Source: Granulicella sp. L60
Lineage (GTDB): Bacteria; Acidobacteriota; Terriglobia; Terriglobales; Acidobacteriaceae
NCBI RefSeq assembly: GCF_009765825.1
Contig: NZ_LMUR01000020.1
Coordinates: 491,500-555,499, forward strand
Direction of reading: 5' to 3'
Length of the DNA: 64,000 nucleotides
Shown: positions 26,841 to 35,020 of the stretch, one piece after another
Position numbering within the stretch: position 1 is the stretch's first letter
Layout: each line of letters begins with the position of its first letter
Notes under the pieces: generated by a model
Told to the model about the DNA's origin: nothing
What the model saw: only the letters and a program-made list of their open reading frames with translations
Databases searched by the model: none
Position numbers and translations under genes: made by a program

Positions 26841-27923
26841 ATGGCGAATACAGTGTTGACACCACCACCGGAGATCGATCCCAACAGGCGCGGGCCAGAC
26901 CTGCATCCAGCAGAGGCTCCAAACCTGAACGAGGAGACCGATGGCTCCATGTGGACCTCGCTCCTGGCCAACCTCAAGGACGCGTTCCGCAAGACCGACG
27001 ACACCCCCCTGCAACTGGAGTCGAAGCCCGTCGACAACGACCTCCTCATCGAGGAAGACGGCGTCTTCGCCTCGCTCTGGGCCAGCGTCAAGGACGTCTT
27101 CTTCCCGGTAAAGCTTCCGCCGCTCGTCCTCGAGTCCACCCCGATCGCAGTCGTCGACCGGATGAAGACCAAGCAAAACCCCGTAGCGATCGGCTCAGCC
27201 ATCGCCATCTACGGCCTGCTCATCCTCCTCATCGCCTTCCTCATCGCCAAAAAAGTCCAATTCGCCGCCCCGGTCAAAACCGTCCAGGTCACCGAACTCA
27301 CCGTTCCCCCCACCGCTCCTCCCAAAGCTCAGGCCATGGGCGGCGGCGGCGGCCAGCGCGGACCAACCCCCGTCACCAAGGGAACCCCGCCGAAGTTCGC
27401 CGAACAACAGATTGTTCCCCCGAAGGCTCCTCCACTGGTTGAGCCCAAGATCAAGATCGATCCCACCCTCGAAGTCCAGCCGGACGTAAAGATGCCCAGC
27501 AGCCTGCCCCAGATCGGCATGGCCAACTCGCCCATCATCGGACCCGTCTCCGGCGGCGGCGGGCACGGCACGGGCCTTGGACCAGGCTCCGGCGCTGGCC
27601 TCGGACCAGGCTCCGGCGGCAACACCGGCGGCGGCCCAAGAAGAATCGGCGGTGGCGTCTCCGCTCCTCAGCTCATCTACTCGGTCGAGCCTGAGTTCTC
27701 CGAGGAGGCTCGTAAGGCAAAGGTCGCTGGAAACGTCCTCGTCAACCTCTGGGTCGATACCAACGGCCTTCCCAGCCACGTCCACGTCATCCGCGGAGTA
27801 GGCATGGGGCTGGACGAAAAGGCCGTCGAAGCCGTCAAACAGTACAAGTTCAAACCCGCGATGGAGAACGGCAAGCCGGTCCTCGTGGAGCTGAACGTCG
27901 AGGTCAACTTCCAGATATTCTAA
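26841..27923 (+). CDS. TonB-family energy transducer protein
   Basis: The 360-residue protein has a cytoplasmic N-terminal part of about 115 residues, one membrane segment (AIGSAIAIYGLLILLIAFLIA), a proline- and glycine-rich periplasmic spacer, and a C-terminal TonB domain (SVEPEFSEEARKAKVAGNVL ... AVEAVKQYKFKPAMENGKPV). TonB proteins transmit inner-membrane proton-motive force to outer-membrane receptors. The long cytoplasmic N terminus, with duplicated DAFRKTDDTPLQLES / DVFFPVKLPPLVLES segments, is unlike classical TonB. The ATG at 26841, preceded by GAGGCA, is preferred to the GTG at 26715. No exbB or exbD is adjacent. Confidence 0.85.
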   Translation: MANTVLTPPPEIDPNRRGPDLHPAEAPNLNEETDGSMWTSLLANLKDAFRKTDDTPLQLESKPVDNDLLIEEDGVFASLWASVKDVFFPVKLPPLVLESTPIAVVDRMKTKQNPVAIGSAIAIYGLLILLIAFLIAKKVQFAAPVKTVQVTELTVPPTAPPKAQAMGGGGGQRGPTPVTKGTPPKFAEQQIVPPKAPPLVEPKIKIDPTLEVQPDVKMPSSLPQIGMANSPIIGPVSGGGGHGTGLGPGSGAGLGPGSGGNTGGGPRRIGGGVSAPQLIYSVEPEFSEEARKAKVAGNVLVNLWVDTNGLPSHVHVIRGVGMGLDEKAVEAVKQYKFKPAMENGKPVLVELNVEVNFQIF

Positions 27924-28032
27924 CCACTTCGTGGGGTGGACCGCGTCACGCAGTCCTCCCGTTGGTCGCCGAAAATCTTCCAGGCGACCAACGGGAGCCC
28001 CACCCAAAGGGGTATACAAGTCACGAAGTGAC
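27924..28032. repeat. Large palindromic element, REP/REPIN-like, after the TonB-family gene
   Basis: A perfect 15-base-pair stem is formed by 27956-27970 and 27983-27997 around a 12-base loop. The flanks continue the symmetry: GTGGGG near 27931 can pair with CCCCAC at 27998-28003, and the outer words CACTTCGTG (27925-27933) and CACGAAGTG (28022-28030) are reverse complements. The outermost words are also small hairpins themselves. It may serve as a terminator for the converging genes, but its nested symmetry is more like a mobile palindromic repeat. Confidence 0.6.
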
Positions 28033-28063
28033 CGCCGCCCGCGCAGGGCGACCAGCCGTCAGG

Positions 28064-29770
28064 CTAAGCTGGCTGAAGAACCGTCAGCCGCTCCGCCCCA
28101 CCCGACGTCCGAACCAGCCGTGAGTCCGGCGCAGCCCGCAGATTGAAGCGGTCCACATGCTGCTCCAGCGACACCGCCGTAGCCCTCAGAGCCTCTATCC
28201 CCGTCGCCGTCGTCGCCATTCCACTCAGGTTCTCGTGGCTCAGCGTATGAATCGCATCTAGGCTCGCACTCGACTGGTCCGCCGCAACCGTCTGCTGCGA
28301 CGTCGCAATCGCAATCTGCGTAATCATCCTATCCACTCGCTCCGCCATGCCGATGATGCGCTCCAGAGCCTCGCCCGCCTGATTGGTCGTAATGACCCCC
28401 TGCTGGACGGTGCCCGTACCGCTCTCCATGCTTGCAATCGCGGTCAGCGTGCGGTCCTGAATCCCCTGAATCATGCTCGCAATCTCACCCGTAGCCTGCG
28501 CCGTGCTCTCCGCCAGCCTGCGAACCTCCCCAGCGACGACAGCAAACCCGCGTCCCTGATCCCCGGCCCGCGCCGCCTCAATCGCCGCATTCAAAGCCAG
28601 CAGATTCGTCTTGCGCGCAATCTCGTCGATCACCGTCACAATCTGGCTGATCTTCCGCGAATCCTCCCCCAGCAATCCAACCGTCGTCGACGTATCGCTC
28701 ACCGCCGTCGCAATCGAGTGCATACTCCCCAGCACCTGCTTCACGATCGTTCCACCCTCACGCGCCGTCTCCGCAGCCCCGCGCGCCGTCTCCGCAGCCG
28801 ACTGCGTATGCCGCGAAACCTCCGCGATCGACGCCGACATCTCCTGCATCGCCGTCGCCGCCTGCTGGGTCTGCTGGCTCTGCTGGTCCATGCGTCGATG
28901 AATCTGGTCGCTGGCCGAACTCATAGAGCCGACGCTCCCGCTCAGCGTGCCTGCCGTCCCAGCCACCGTACCGATGATCTCGGCCAGGCTGTTCTGCATC
29001 TGCTGCACCGCATGCGCCAGGGTTCCGGTCTGGTCGGTCGTATGCAGCACCAGCGGCTCACCGCTCAGATCGCCCGACGCAATCGCATGGGCGCGATTCA
29101 TCACCATATCCAGAGCGTGCGTAATCTTCCGAGCCAGATACAGCGCCATCGTGCCGCCGATCAGCGACGCCAGAATCGTACCCAGCCACAGAACCACAAT
29201 CGAGCTATGGGTCGCCCGCCGCAGCTCCGCCTGTTCCTCATCAGCCATCCGTGTCTGCGACGCCGTCAGCTGCGAAGTCGTATCGAAGAGAGACTTCTCC
29301 AACGGCAGAATCTGATTCTGCAGCATGTCGTAGGCGTGCGCAGTTCCGTCAGAACTCTTCGACTCGTTCAGCGTCTCCACCTGCTCCTCAAGCCCCTTCA
29401 ACGCCGTCAGGTTCGACTCCAGCGAGTTGATCCGTTCGGCATCCGCTCCAAGATCGACGCGCGTGCTGTCCTTACGCAGATCCGCAAGCGAGGCCACAGC
29501 CTGGTCGAACTGCTCGCGCCTTGCATTACGGTACGCAATCGAAGTTGCAGGATTGATGCCGAAGAGCATGTACGACTCCAGCGATCGAATCGTCTCGGTA
29601 AAGTGCGAGCGGATGTCCCGCGTCGTCATGATGATCGGAATGCGATCCTCCGTCACCCTGGTCGAAAGAACGTTCGCCTGCTCAATGTAGCGGTGGGCAA
29701 TGCCGGCGCTCAGGACGATCGTTCCGATCATCGCGCCAGTAATCAATAACATCTTCGATTGCAGTTGCAT
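28064..29770 (-). CDS. Methyl-accepting chemotaxis protein
   Basis: The 568-residue chemoreceptor has a first membrane segment near the N terminus (LLITGAMIGTIVLSAGIA), a periplasmic helical domain of about 160 residues like four-helix-bundle sensors, a second membrane segment (IVVLWLGTILASLIGGTMAL), a HAMP region, and a long cytoplasmic coiled coil. The CheA/CheW contact hairpin is clear: EIARKTNLLALNAAIEAARA then GRGFAVVAGEVRRLAE. The ligand is unknown. A GAGGGA ribosome site supports the ATG at 29770. No che genes are adjacent, so it would signal to a distant chemotaxis cluster. Confidence 0.94.
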   Translation of the reverse strand: MQLQSKMLLITGAMIGTIVLSAGIAHRYIEQANVLSTRVTEDRIPIIMTTRDIRSHFTETIRSLESYMLFGINPATSIAYRNARREQFDQAVASLADLRKDSTRVDLGADAERINSLESNLTALKGLEEQVETLNESKSSDGTAHAYDMLQNQILPLEKSLFDTTSQLTASQTRMADEEQAELRRATHSSIVVLWLGTILASLIGGTMALYLARKITHALDMVMNRAHAIASGDLSGEPLVLHTTDQTGTLAHAVQQMQNSLAEIIGTVAGTAGTLSGSVGSMSSASDQIHRRMDQQSQQTQQAATAMQEMSASIAEVSRHTQSAAETARGAAETAREGGTIVKQVLGSMHSIATAVSDTSTTVGLLGEDSRKISQIVTVIDEIARKTNLLALNAAIEAARAGDQGRGFAVVAGEVRRLAESTAQATGEIASMIQGIQDRTLTAIASMESGTGTVQQGVITTNQAGEALERIIGMAERVDRMITQIAIATSQQTVAADQSSASLDAIHTLSHENLSGMATTATGIEALRATAVSLEQHVDRFNLRAAPDSRLVRTSGGAERLTVLQPA

Positions 29771-29842
29771 GGAGTCCCTCGAGACGAAGTTTGGATAAGA
29801 AAGAAGTCGGAAGCTACCGGCTAGTCAGCTACTGGCCCGCCA

Positions 29843-30181
29843 CTACTGGCCATCGATGTTGAAGTTCACTTCGATCTCCGACTCGGACTGCTCCGGGTTC
29901 GGCGCGAAGCGCCAGCGGCTCACAGCGGCCTGGGCAGCGGGCACAAGCAGCGCGTGGCCCGACTCGACCTTCGTGGCAGAGACGGACCCATCGGCCTCGA
30001 TGGTCACCAGAAGCACCACCTTGCCCACCACATGCATGCGATGTGCAAGCTCAGGATAAGCAGGGGCGACGCGTGAGACGACGGCTCGATGGACGTTCGA
30101 AACTGCAAAGGCGGTGCCGGCGCAGAGAGCAAGGCTGCCGGCAAGGACAAGGGGACGGGAAACGCGAAAGGGAATCGCCAA
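29843..30181 (-). CDS. Secreted stand-alone TonB C-terminal domain protein
   Basis: This 112-residue protein has a signal peptide (PLVLAGSLALCAGTAFA) followed directly by a TonB C-terminal domain (VAPAYPELAHRMHVVGKVVL, ending AVSRWRFAPN then EIEVNFNIDG). It has no membrane anchor beyond the signal region and no proline spacer, so it cannot span the periplasm as TonB does. It may be a periplasmic partner or a decoupled domain. It follows 72 bases after nothing but non-coding sequence from the chemoreceptor start, in the same direction, so cotranscription upstream of the chemoreceptor is possible. Confidence 0.8.
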   Translation of the reverse strand: MAIPFRVSRPLVLAGSLALCAGTAFAVSNVHRAVVSRVAPAYPELAHRMHVVGKVVLLVTIEADGSVSATKVESGHALLVPAAQAAVSRWRFAPNPEQSESEIEVNFNIDGQ

Positions 30182-30277
30182 GTGAAACCTCCGGATACAG
30201 AGGTTGTATCGGCGGAGGTGGGCTTGGCTTTAGCGGAGCCACAGAATGATCGCCTGGCGACGCAGCAGAGCTACAAT

Positions 30278-30895
30278 CTAGCCGACCGAAAGAACCGTCG
30301 GAACAATCTCGGCGAACGTCAGGTTCTCCGCCGTGCTCGACGTGCGCTGCTTCCAGTCCAGAAACAGCTTGCCGTAGCTATCGGTCAGGCAGGTCGCAGG
30401 ATCGATGTGCAGCTCCTCCAGCATCTGGTCGATCCACGACGTCGGGCCTTCCAACTCCGCATAGTTGCCGATCGGTGTCTCGTCGATCACCAGGTGCGCC
30501 ACCGCCTTGCCGTCCGGCGTCAGCGAGTACGACCACTCTGAGCGGTACTTCTCATACACGAACGCAGGACCGTACCCAAGCTGTTGAAAGATCTCGGCCA
30601 GCGCCTCGGGTTCGGCCACGGCCGTCTCGGTCTCGATGCGAATCTTGTAGCGCGTCGTATCTACCGGGTCCTGCTGGTCGGGCTGGCGCTTGTGCGTCAC
30701 CGTATTCAGTCCGCCGTACTGGCGCAGACGCAGAATCTGCCTGCGTGCGCGCAGGTCGCGGCCCGGCGTGTCGTACAGGGTATTGTGTTCGAAGGTGCGT
30801 GCGGTCTCCAGATGGAAGCCGAGCGAAGGGAGGACGGACTGGAGAGCTTCTGGATCAACGACGGGGAACTTCAGTTCGATCTCAGAGTTCTGCAT
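30278..30895 (-). CDS. CYTH domain protein (class IV adenylate cyclase / thiamine triphosphatase-like)
   Basis: The 205-residue protein opens with the CYTH signature ExExK (EIELKF) and continues with LRARRQILRLRQYG, THKRQ, and the alternating acidic and basic strands that line the triphosphate tunnel (EYRxEW-like YEKYRSEWSY and VIDETPIGNYAELEG). Members hydrolyse triphosphates or make cAMP, using metal ions bound by the acidic residues. The precise substrate cannot be read from sequence. It is divergent from the tsaC gene by 50 bases, so the two may share a promoter region. Confidence 0.88.
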   Translation of the reverse strand: MQNSEIELKFPVVDPEALQSVLPSLGFHLETARTFEHNTLYDTPGRDLRARRQILRLRQYGGLNTVTHKRQPDQQDPVDTTRYKIRIETETAVAEPEALAEIFQQLGYGPAFVYEKYRSEWSYSLTPDGKAVAHLVIDETPIGNYAELEGPTSWIDQMLEELHIDPATCLTDSYGKLFLDWKQRTSSTAENLTFAEIVPTVLSVG

Positions 30896-30945
30896 TGGTG
30901 GAGTATACGTCCGGCAGCAGACTCCGGAACGATAGAATAGAGATT

Positions 30946-31971
30946 ATGTTCAGTGGAAAAACGGTACGTTTAAGCGCGGAGGCCGGCATCCCGCGGGCAG
31001 CCAGCATCCTGCGCTCCGGCGGCACCGTCGCTTTCCCCACCGAGACCGTCTACGGCCTCGGCGCCAACGCTCTTGACCACGCAGCAGTTGCGAAGATCTT
31101 CGAAGCGAAGAAGCGCCCCGGCTGGGACCCCCTCATCGTCCACATCGGCAACCGCGAGATGCTCGATCGTGTCGCCATCGTCTCCACCCGTGCGAGATCG
31201 TTGATCGAGACCTTCTGGCCCGGCCCCCTGACCCTCCTCCTGCCACGAACCGCCGCCGTGCCCGACACCGTAACGGCCGGCCGGATGCGGGTCGGGGTGC
31301 GCATGCCCGGCCACCCGCTCGCGCTCTCGCTCATCCGCGCCGCCGGCGTTCCCGTCGCAGCCCCCAGCGCAAACCTCTTCGGCAGAATCAGCCCCACCAC
31401 CGCGGCCCATGTGCTCGAAGATCTCGACGGCAGAATCGACGCCGTTCTGGACGGCGGCCCGACTACGGTCGGCGTCGAGTCCACCGTGCTCGACGTAGAC
31501 GCAATGGTCATCTACCGGCCCGGAGCGATCACGCCGGAGATGATCGCCGCCGTCGCAGGCGACGTCACCCTCTTCCACGCCGAGCCACAGGACCAGTCGA
31601 AGCCGCCCGAGAGCCTGCCCTCGCCCGGAGTTGGGATGCGCCACTACGCCCCCAAGGCAAAGCTCGTGCTCGTCGAAGTCCGACCCACCGTCGATCCGGT
31701 CTACGCCCTCAACCCAGCGATCGAGCGCTACGAGAGCTCCACCCAGCACCTCGGCCTGATGCTGCCCGCAGGATGGGACCCCTCCGTTGCCAAGTACGTC
31801 TTCCCCTGGGGTCCCTGGGGCGACAACGAGACCCTCGCGCGCCGACTCTTCGCCGGTCTGCGCATGCTCGATGAAGCCGGAGCCAAGGTCATCATCTGCC
31901 CCTTGCCACCCCCCGAAGGAGTCGGCCTGGCCCTCAGGGACCGTCTCGAAAAAGCCGCCCGCGCCAAGTAG
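30946..31971 (+). CDS. tsaC: L-threonylcarbamoyladenylate synthase (Sua5/YwlC type)
   Basis: The enzyme makes threonylcarbamoyl-AMP from threonine, bicarbonate and ATP for the t6A modification of tRNA. The 341-residue length indicates the two-domain Sua5 form: a YrdC-like domain (GGTVAFPTETVYGLGANALD, KRPGWDPLIVHI, VAAPSANLFGRISPTTA, STVLDV) and a C-terminal Sua5 domain after the conserved PSPGVGMRHYAPKAKLVLV linker. The start is the ATG at 30946; the open frame extends more than 150 codons upstream through the CYTH gene region but is not homologous. No other t6A gene is in the window. Confidence 0.93.
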   Translation: MFSGKTVRLSAEAGIPRAASILRSGGTVAFPTETVYGLGANALDHAAVAKIFEAKKRPGWDPLIVHIGNREMLDRVAIVSTRARSLIETFWPGPLTLLLPRTAAVPDTVTAGRMRVGVRMPGHPLALSLIRAAGVPVAAPSANLFGRISPTTAAHVLEDLDGRIDAVLDGGPTTVGVESTVLDVDAMVIYRPGAITPEMIAAVAGDVTLFHAEPQDQSKPPESLPSPGVGMRHYAPKAKLVLVEVRPTVDPVYALNPAIERYESSTQHLGLMLPAGWDPSVAKYVFPWGPWGDNETLARRLFAGLRMLDEAGAKVIICPLPPPEGVGLALRDRLEKAARAK

Positions 31972-32039
31972 TCAGAGCCGTCTCAGCCCTCCCAAGATTG
32001 CCGCCCCAAAATAAAGTTGAAAAACCTGTCGTACCCCGC

Positions 32040-32190
32040 GCCCACCGGAAAGATGGCCGCTAACCCACCACGTTCACCACGCAACCCGCCACAACTTCAC
32101 CACCAAATCACCACGTCAAACACGCAGTTTTCGTAAAAACCCCAGCAAAAACACCCACCCACCACACCTATAAAAAAACTGCAAAATCTC
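32040..32190. repeat. C/A-rich tract with recurrent CACCAC words
   Basis: Between the convergent tsaC and holB genes the plus strand becomes almost free of G for long stretches. It holds CACCAC words at 32066, 32075, 32098, 32109 and 32160, several preceded by TT or AT. Homopolymeric A runs are interspersed. A short open frame covers part of it but is compositional only. It is too irregular for a CRISPR array or a satellite. I suspect a dispersed intergenic repeat of this bacterial group; that is a guess. Confidence 0.4.
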
Positions 32191-32200
32191 AGCCAGATTT

Positions 32201-33385
32201 TTACCGCGAAGACATCGCCAATTGCCCTGCGAACGAGTCCAGCGAAAGACTGCGAAGCAGATTCCGCCGCATCCCACTTTGCACCTGGTCCAACCCCCGC
32301 GAAGCCCCCTCAATCCAGGCAAACGTCAGCACCCCGTTCAGCCTCTCCAACTCCTGCCGAAGGTCCGTGTTTCGAACAAGTTCCGGCGTTCCCGCACCAA
32401 GCAGAAGTAGATCCTCCAACAGCAGCGAAAGGCTACGCAGCAGCGCCTCCGTCTTCTGTTGCCCCTCCGCCCCGGCGCGATACGTCTCCGTCATCTTGAA
32501 CAGTGCCGTATGATCCGGCTCCGCCGAGCCTCCACTGGCTGCCGCAGCCGCATTTCGCAGCATCAGCAGCGCATCCGCCCGCGCCCCCGTATACGCCTCC
32601 AGATCAAACCCCAGCGCCTTGCCCGCCGCACCCTGCGCCAGCCGCGCAATCAGCGTGCGCTGCTTCGGCGCCACATCCGGCCTGCGGTCCGCAAGCAGCA
32701 TCTCGATCTCCTCCACCGGCAGCGCGCCCAGCCGCACCGTAGCGCAGCGCGAGCGAATCGTCGGAAGAAGTTCACCCGGATTCTCCGCAAGGATGAAGAT
32801 ATGAACCGTGGCAGGTGGCTCTTCAAGCACCTTCAACAGCGAGTTCGCCGCCTCCTTCATGAAGTTCGCCGCAGTGAGAATGAAGATCTTACGCGGAGCC
32901 TCGCTCGGCAGATAGTGCGAGCGCTGAATGATCGTCCGAACCTGCCCCAGCTTGATGAGAAGCTGTGGCGGATCGGGCGGAACGATGAGCACATCCGGGT
33001 GCGGCTGAACCAGCACACGAGTCTCTTTCTTGTCGGTCTCGCGAAGCTCCTCGCGCGCAGCCACGGCTTTATCAACCTCGTCGGCAAGGTTCGCAGCAGA
33101 GGCGATGCGTGTGCAGTTGTGGCACACCCCACAGAAGCTCGCAAGAGACTGTCCGCTGGCCCCAGACGCCTCGCTGTAGGAGCGCAGCTCCCGAGGCTGG
33201 CGCTCGCACTCCACAGCCATCGCCAGCATCAGAGCAAGCGTGTACTTACCAGCGCCGTTCGGTCCCGCAAGAATAAGAGAGTGGGGAAGGCGGCCTGCGG
33301 CGATTGCGGTACGAAGGTGCTCGATGGCCGTGGTATTGCCGAGGAAGTCGTTGAACGTAGCAGGAAGAATCACCGGGTTAGTCAT
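32201..33385 (-). CDS. holB: DNA polymerase III clamp-loader subunit delta'
   Basis: The 394-residue AAA+ protein is the delta' subunit of the replicative clamp loader. A Walker A-like sequence GPNGAGKYT is at residues 41-49, with Tyr before the Thr. The zinc-binding cluster includes CGVCHNC (Cys86, Cys89, Cys92) plus Cys61. The sensor region and SRC-like motif appear as EAANSLLKVLEEPP and LPTIRSRCATVRLG. A 45-residue insert separates the zinc region from the HPDVLIV segment. In many bacteria holB follows tmk directly; here tmk is about 6 kb away. Confidence 0.9.
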   Translation of the reverse strand: MTNPVILPATFNDFLGNTTAIEHLRTAIAAGRLPHSLILAGPNGAGKYTLALMLAMAVECERQPRELRSYSEASGASGQSLASFCGVCHNCTRIASAANLADEVDKAVAAREELRETDKKETRVLVQPHPDVLIVPPDPPQLLIKLGQVRTIIQRSHYLPSEAPRKIFILTAANFMKEAANSLLKVLEEPPATVHIFILAENPGELLPTIRSRCATVRLGALPVEEIEMLLADRRPDVAPKQRTLIARLAQGAAGKALGFDLEAYTGARADALLMLRNAAAAASGGSAEPDHTALFKMTETYRAGAEGQQKTEALLRSLSLLLEDLLLLGAGTPELVRNTDLRQELERLNGVLTFAWIEGASRGLDQVQSGMRRNLLRSLSLDSFAGQLAMSSR

Positions 33386-33677
33386 GATTGAAGATCTCTT
33401 CCATCTCGCCGCAGATATCTGTTGATCTCATGATACAAGTTTCGGCCAGCCGTGAAGTCGAAGTAACAATCGCAGCGCTGACGATTACGCTGTCTCTCAA
33501 ATTACTTTAGTGAACCTTTGCTTCTAAACATGGTTACCAAGCTGTTAATCGATTGTGTTTATAGGGTTTTTCCTGCACTTCAGCAAACCTAAAGCACTGC
33601 TGGAAGCGTACAACATATGTACTCAGGGCCAGGTCGACTTCCCAGGGATTCAACTTCCAGGATTCACCGGAGACATG
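33386..33677. other. AT-richer upstream region of the sortase cassette
   Basis: I find no gene here. The long open frame containing the cassette's first gene extends back to 33555, but that stretch lacks signal-peptide character and is preceded by no ribosome site. A GGAG lies at 33669-33672, suitable for the ATG at 33678. The sequence is more AT-rich than its flanks, as expected for a promoter, but no -35/-10 pair is clear enough to call. Confidence 0.35.
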
Positions 33678-34418
33678 ATGAACATGAAGATACCAACGAT
33701 AAAGTCCCTAGTCTGTTCTCTCACTCTTATACTGCTGGCAGTTCCAGTACTTACAGCGGCTCCGTTGTCCAAGTCCTCCGAGTTCACCGTCCCTTCGCCG
33801 CTGAAGATACCCGGCGCAACGCTACAGCCGGGCTCCTACTCGATCCACGTTCTCAACCGGCTTTCGGACCGCATCATCCTCAAAGTCGATGCAGCCGACG
33901 GCAGTGTGCAGTCAGAGTTCATTGGTCTACCGAACAGCAGCATCTCCAAACCTACAAGCGCGGGCGCAGTGAAGTGGGCCAACCCAGCAGATGGAAACAC
34001 CTACGTAAAAGGATGGTACTTCCCCGGCGCGCTCTCTGTTGTCGAGTTCGTCTATCCGAAGGCAGAGGCAGTCGCAATTGCCACTGCGAATCCGGCAAAG
34101 GTGCCTGCGGTTGATCCGGAGTCCGAAGGCAAAGTATCGGACAAAACCCTCTCACAAAGCGACATGCAACTTCTGACCTTGTGGCTTCTCTCGCTGCAAC
34201 AGGTAGGTCCAGGAGACCATGCCGGCAGCATCAAAGCGGAGCGATATGAACAGATCGCAAGTGTAAGCCACAAGCCTGTCATCGCTGCGTTGCCCCACAC
34301 TGCCAGTCAGATGCCGCTGGTATGGCTGGTAGGCCTTTCGTCTCTGCTTGGTGCGGTGATCCTATCCGGCATGAGAGCGTATAAGCACTCAGCGATCGAC
34401 GCGAAGGTATCGCAGTAG
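33678..34418 (+). CDS. Secreted protein with LPxTA-type C-terminal sorting signal (putative sortase substrate)
   Basis: The 246-residue protein starts with a signal peptide (SLVCSLTLILLAVPVLTAAP). The mature part has beta-type segments, including GATLQPGSYSIHVLNRL and TYVKGWYFPGALSVVEFVYP. Near the C terminus is LPHTA at residues 205-209, then a hydrophobic segment (PLVWLVGLSSLLGAVILSG) and a basic tail (MRAYKHS). This three-part layout is that of a sortase sorting signal, in an LPxTA variant. The sortase gene begins eight bases after its stop. The ATG at 33678 is chosen for the GGAG upstream; nearby ATGs at 33675 and 33684 are alternatives. Function unknown. Confidence 0.8.
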   Translation: MNMKIPTIKSLVCSLTLILLAVPVLTAAPLSKSSEFTVPSPLKIPGATLQPGSYSIHVLNRLSDRIILKVDAADGSVQSEFIGLPNSSISKPTSAGAVKWANPADGNTYVKGWYFPGALSVVEFVYPKAEAVAIATANPAKVPAVDPESEGKVSDKTLSQSDMQLLTLWLLSLQQVGPGDHAGSIKAERYEQIASVSHKPVIAALPHTASQMPLVWLVGLSSLLGAVILSGMRAYKHSAIDAKVSQ

Positions 34419-34426
34419 GAACCTAC

Positions 34427-35008
34427 ATGCGGGCCGTCTCCCACATCGAGCGCGCACTCTACGCGGTAGCTTTTCTGTGTGTCGCATACTGCGTTTTTGT
34501 CGGGCTGCGTGCAAGAGAGTTTGACGTCTCCGCGAAGCAGATCGTTGGTTCGCCGGTATCTTCTGACACGCCGGCTTCGAGCGTAAGCAGCGATCTCTTT
34601 GGAAGGATCGATATTCCCGCTCTATCGCTCTCGGCGCCCTTCTCATCGGACTACGACGCGGACAGCCTTCGCAAGGGAGTCGGACACGTTCGTGGGACAG
34701 CGATGCCTGGTGGCCTTGGAACGGTGGGACTGGTTGGGCATCGCGACTCCTTCTTCAGGCCATTGCGAAAGATCGCCACTGGGATGGACATTCGTCTGAC
34801 TGATTCGAGTGGAACCTATCACTACGCAGTAGACTCGACCGAAGTTGTCACTCCGGACAAGGTCGAGGTATTGGCAACTGGACAAAGACCCGAACTGACC
34901 TTAGTAACCTGTTTCCCGTTTGACTACGTGGGCGCCGCTCCGAGACGTTTCATCGTGCACGCTCATCTGTTGTCGGCTTCACCGGACGCCGTCACCCCTG
35001 TCCGGTAG
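34427..35008 (+). CDS. Sortase, class D-like
   Basis: The 193-residue protein has an N-terminal membrane segment (LYAVAFLCVAYCVFVGL) and a sortase domain from about residue 58 (GRIDIPALSLSAPF). The catalytic triad is visible: His105 in VGHRDSFF, Cys162 in LTLVTCFPF, and Arg in APRRFIVHA (173 or 174). Sortases cleave LPxT-type signals and join the protein to an amine acceptor. In a diderm cell the acceptor is unclear. Placement eight bases after the LPHTA protein strongly suggests a dedicated enzyme-substrate pair. The next gene follows after 12 bases. Confidence 0.9.
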   Translation: MRAVSHIERALYAVAFLCVAYCVFVGLRAREFDVSAKQIVGSPVSSDTPASSVSSDLFGRIDIPALSLSAPFSSDYDADSLRKGVGHVRGTAMPGGLGTVGLVGHRDSFFRPLRKIATGMDIRLTDSSGTYHYAVDSTEVVTPDKVEVLATGQRPELTLVTCFPFDYVGAAPRRFIVHAHLLSASPDAVTPVR

Positions 35009-35020
35009 AGAGAGTTTTCC

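Noticed and set aside
20000..27000. dif-like recombination site at the composition switch
   Set aside because: Scanned by eye for a dif-type 28-base site with an inverted core; no convincing candidate found.
30475..30945. N-terminal extension of the tsaC frame
   Set aside because: Arg/Ser-rich text antisense to the CYTH gene; the family start fits the ATG at 30946.
32040..32190. CRISPR-like array from CACCAC words
   Set aside because: The words are too short and spacing (9, 23, 11 and 51 bases) is irregular.
32116..32322. Minus-strand frame in the CACCAC tract
   Set aside because: Compositional only; reads Gly/Trp/Arg-rich with no homology and overlaps the end of holB.
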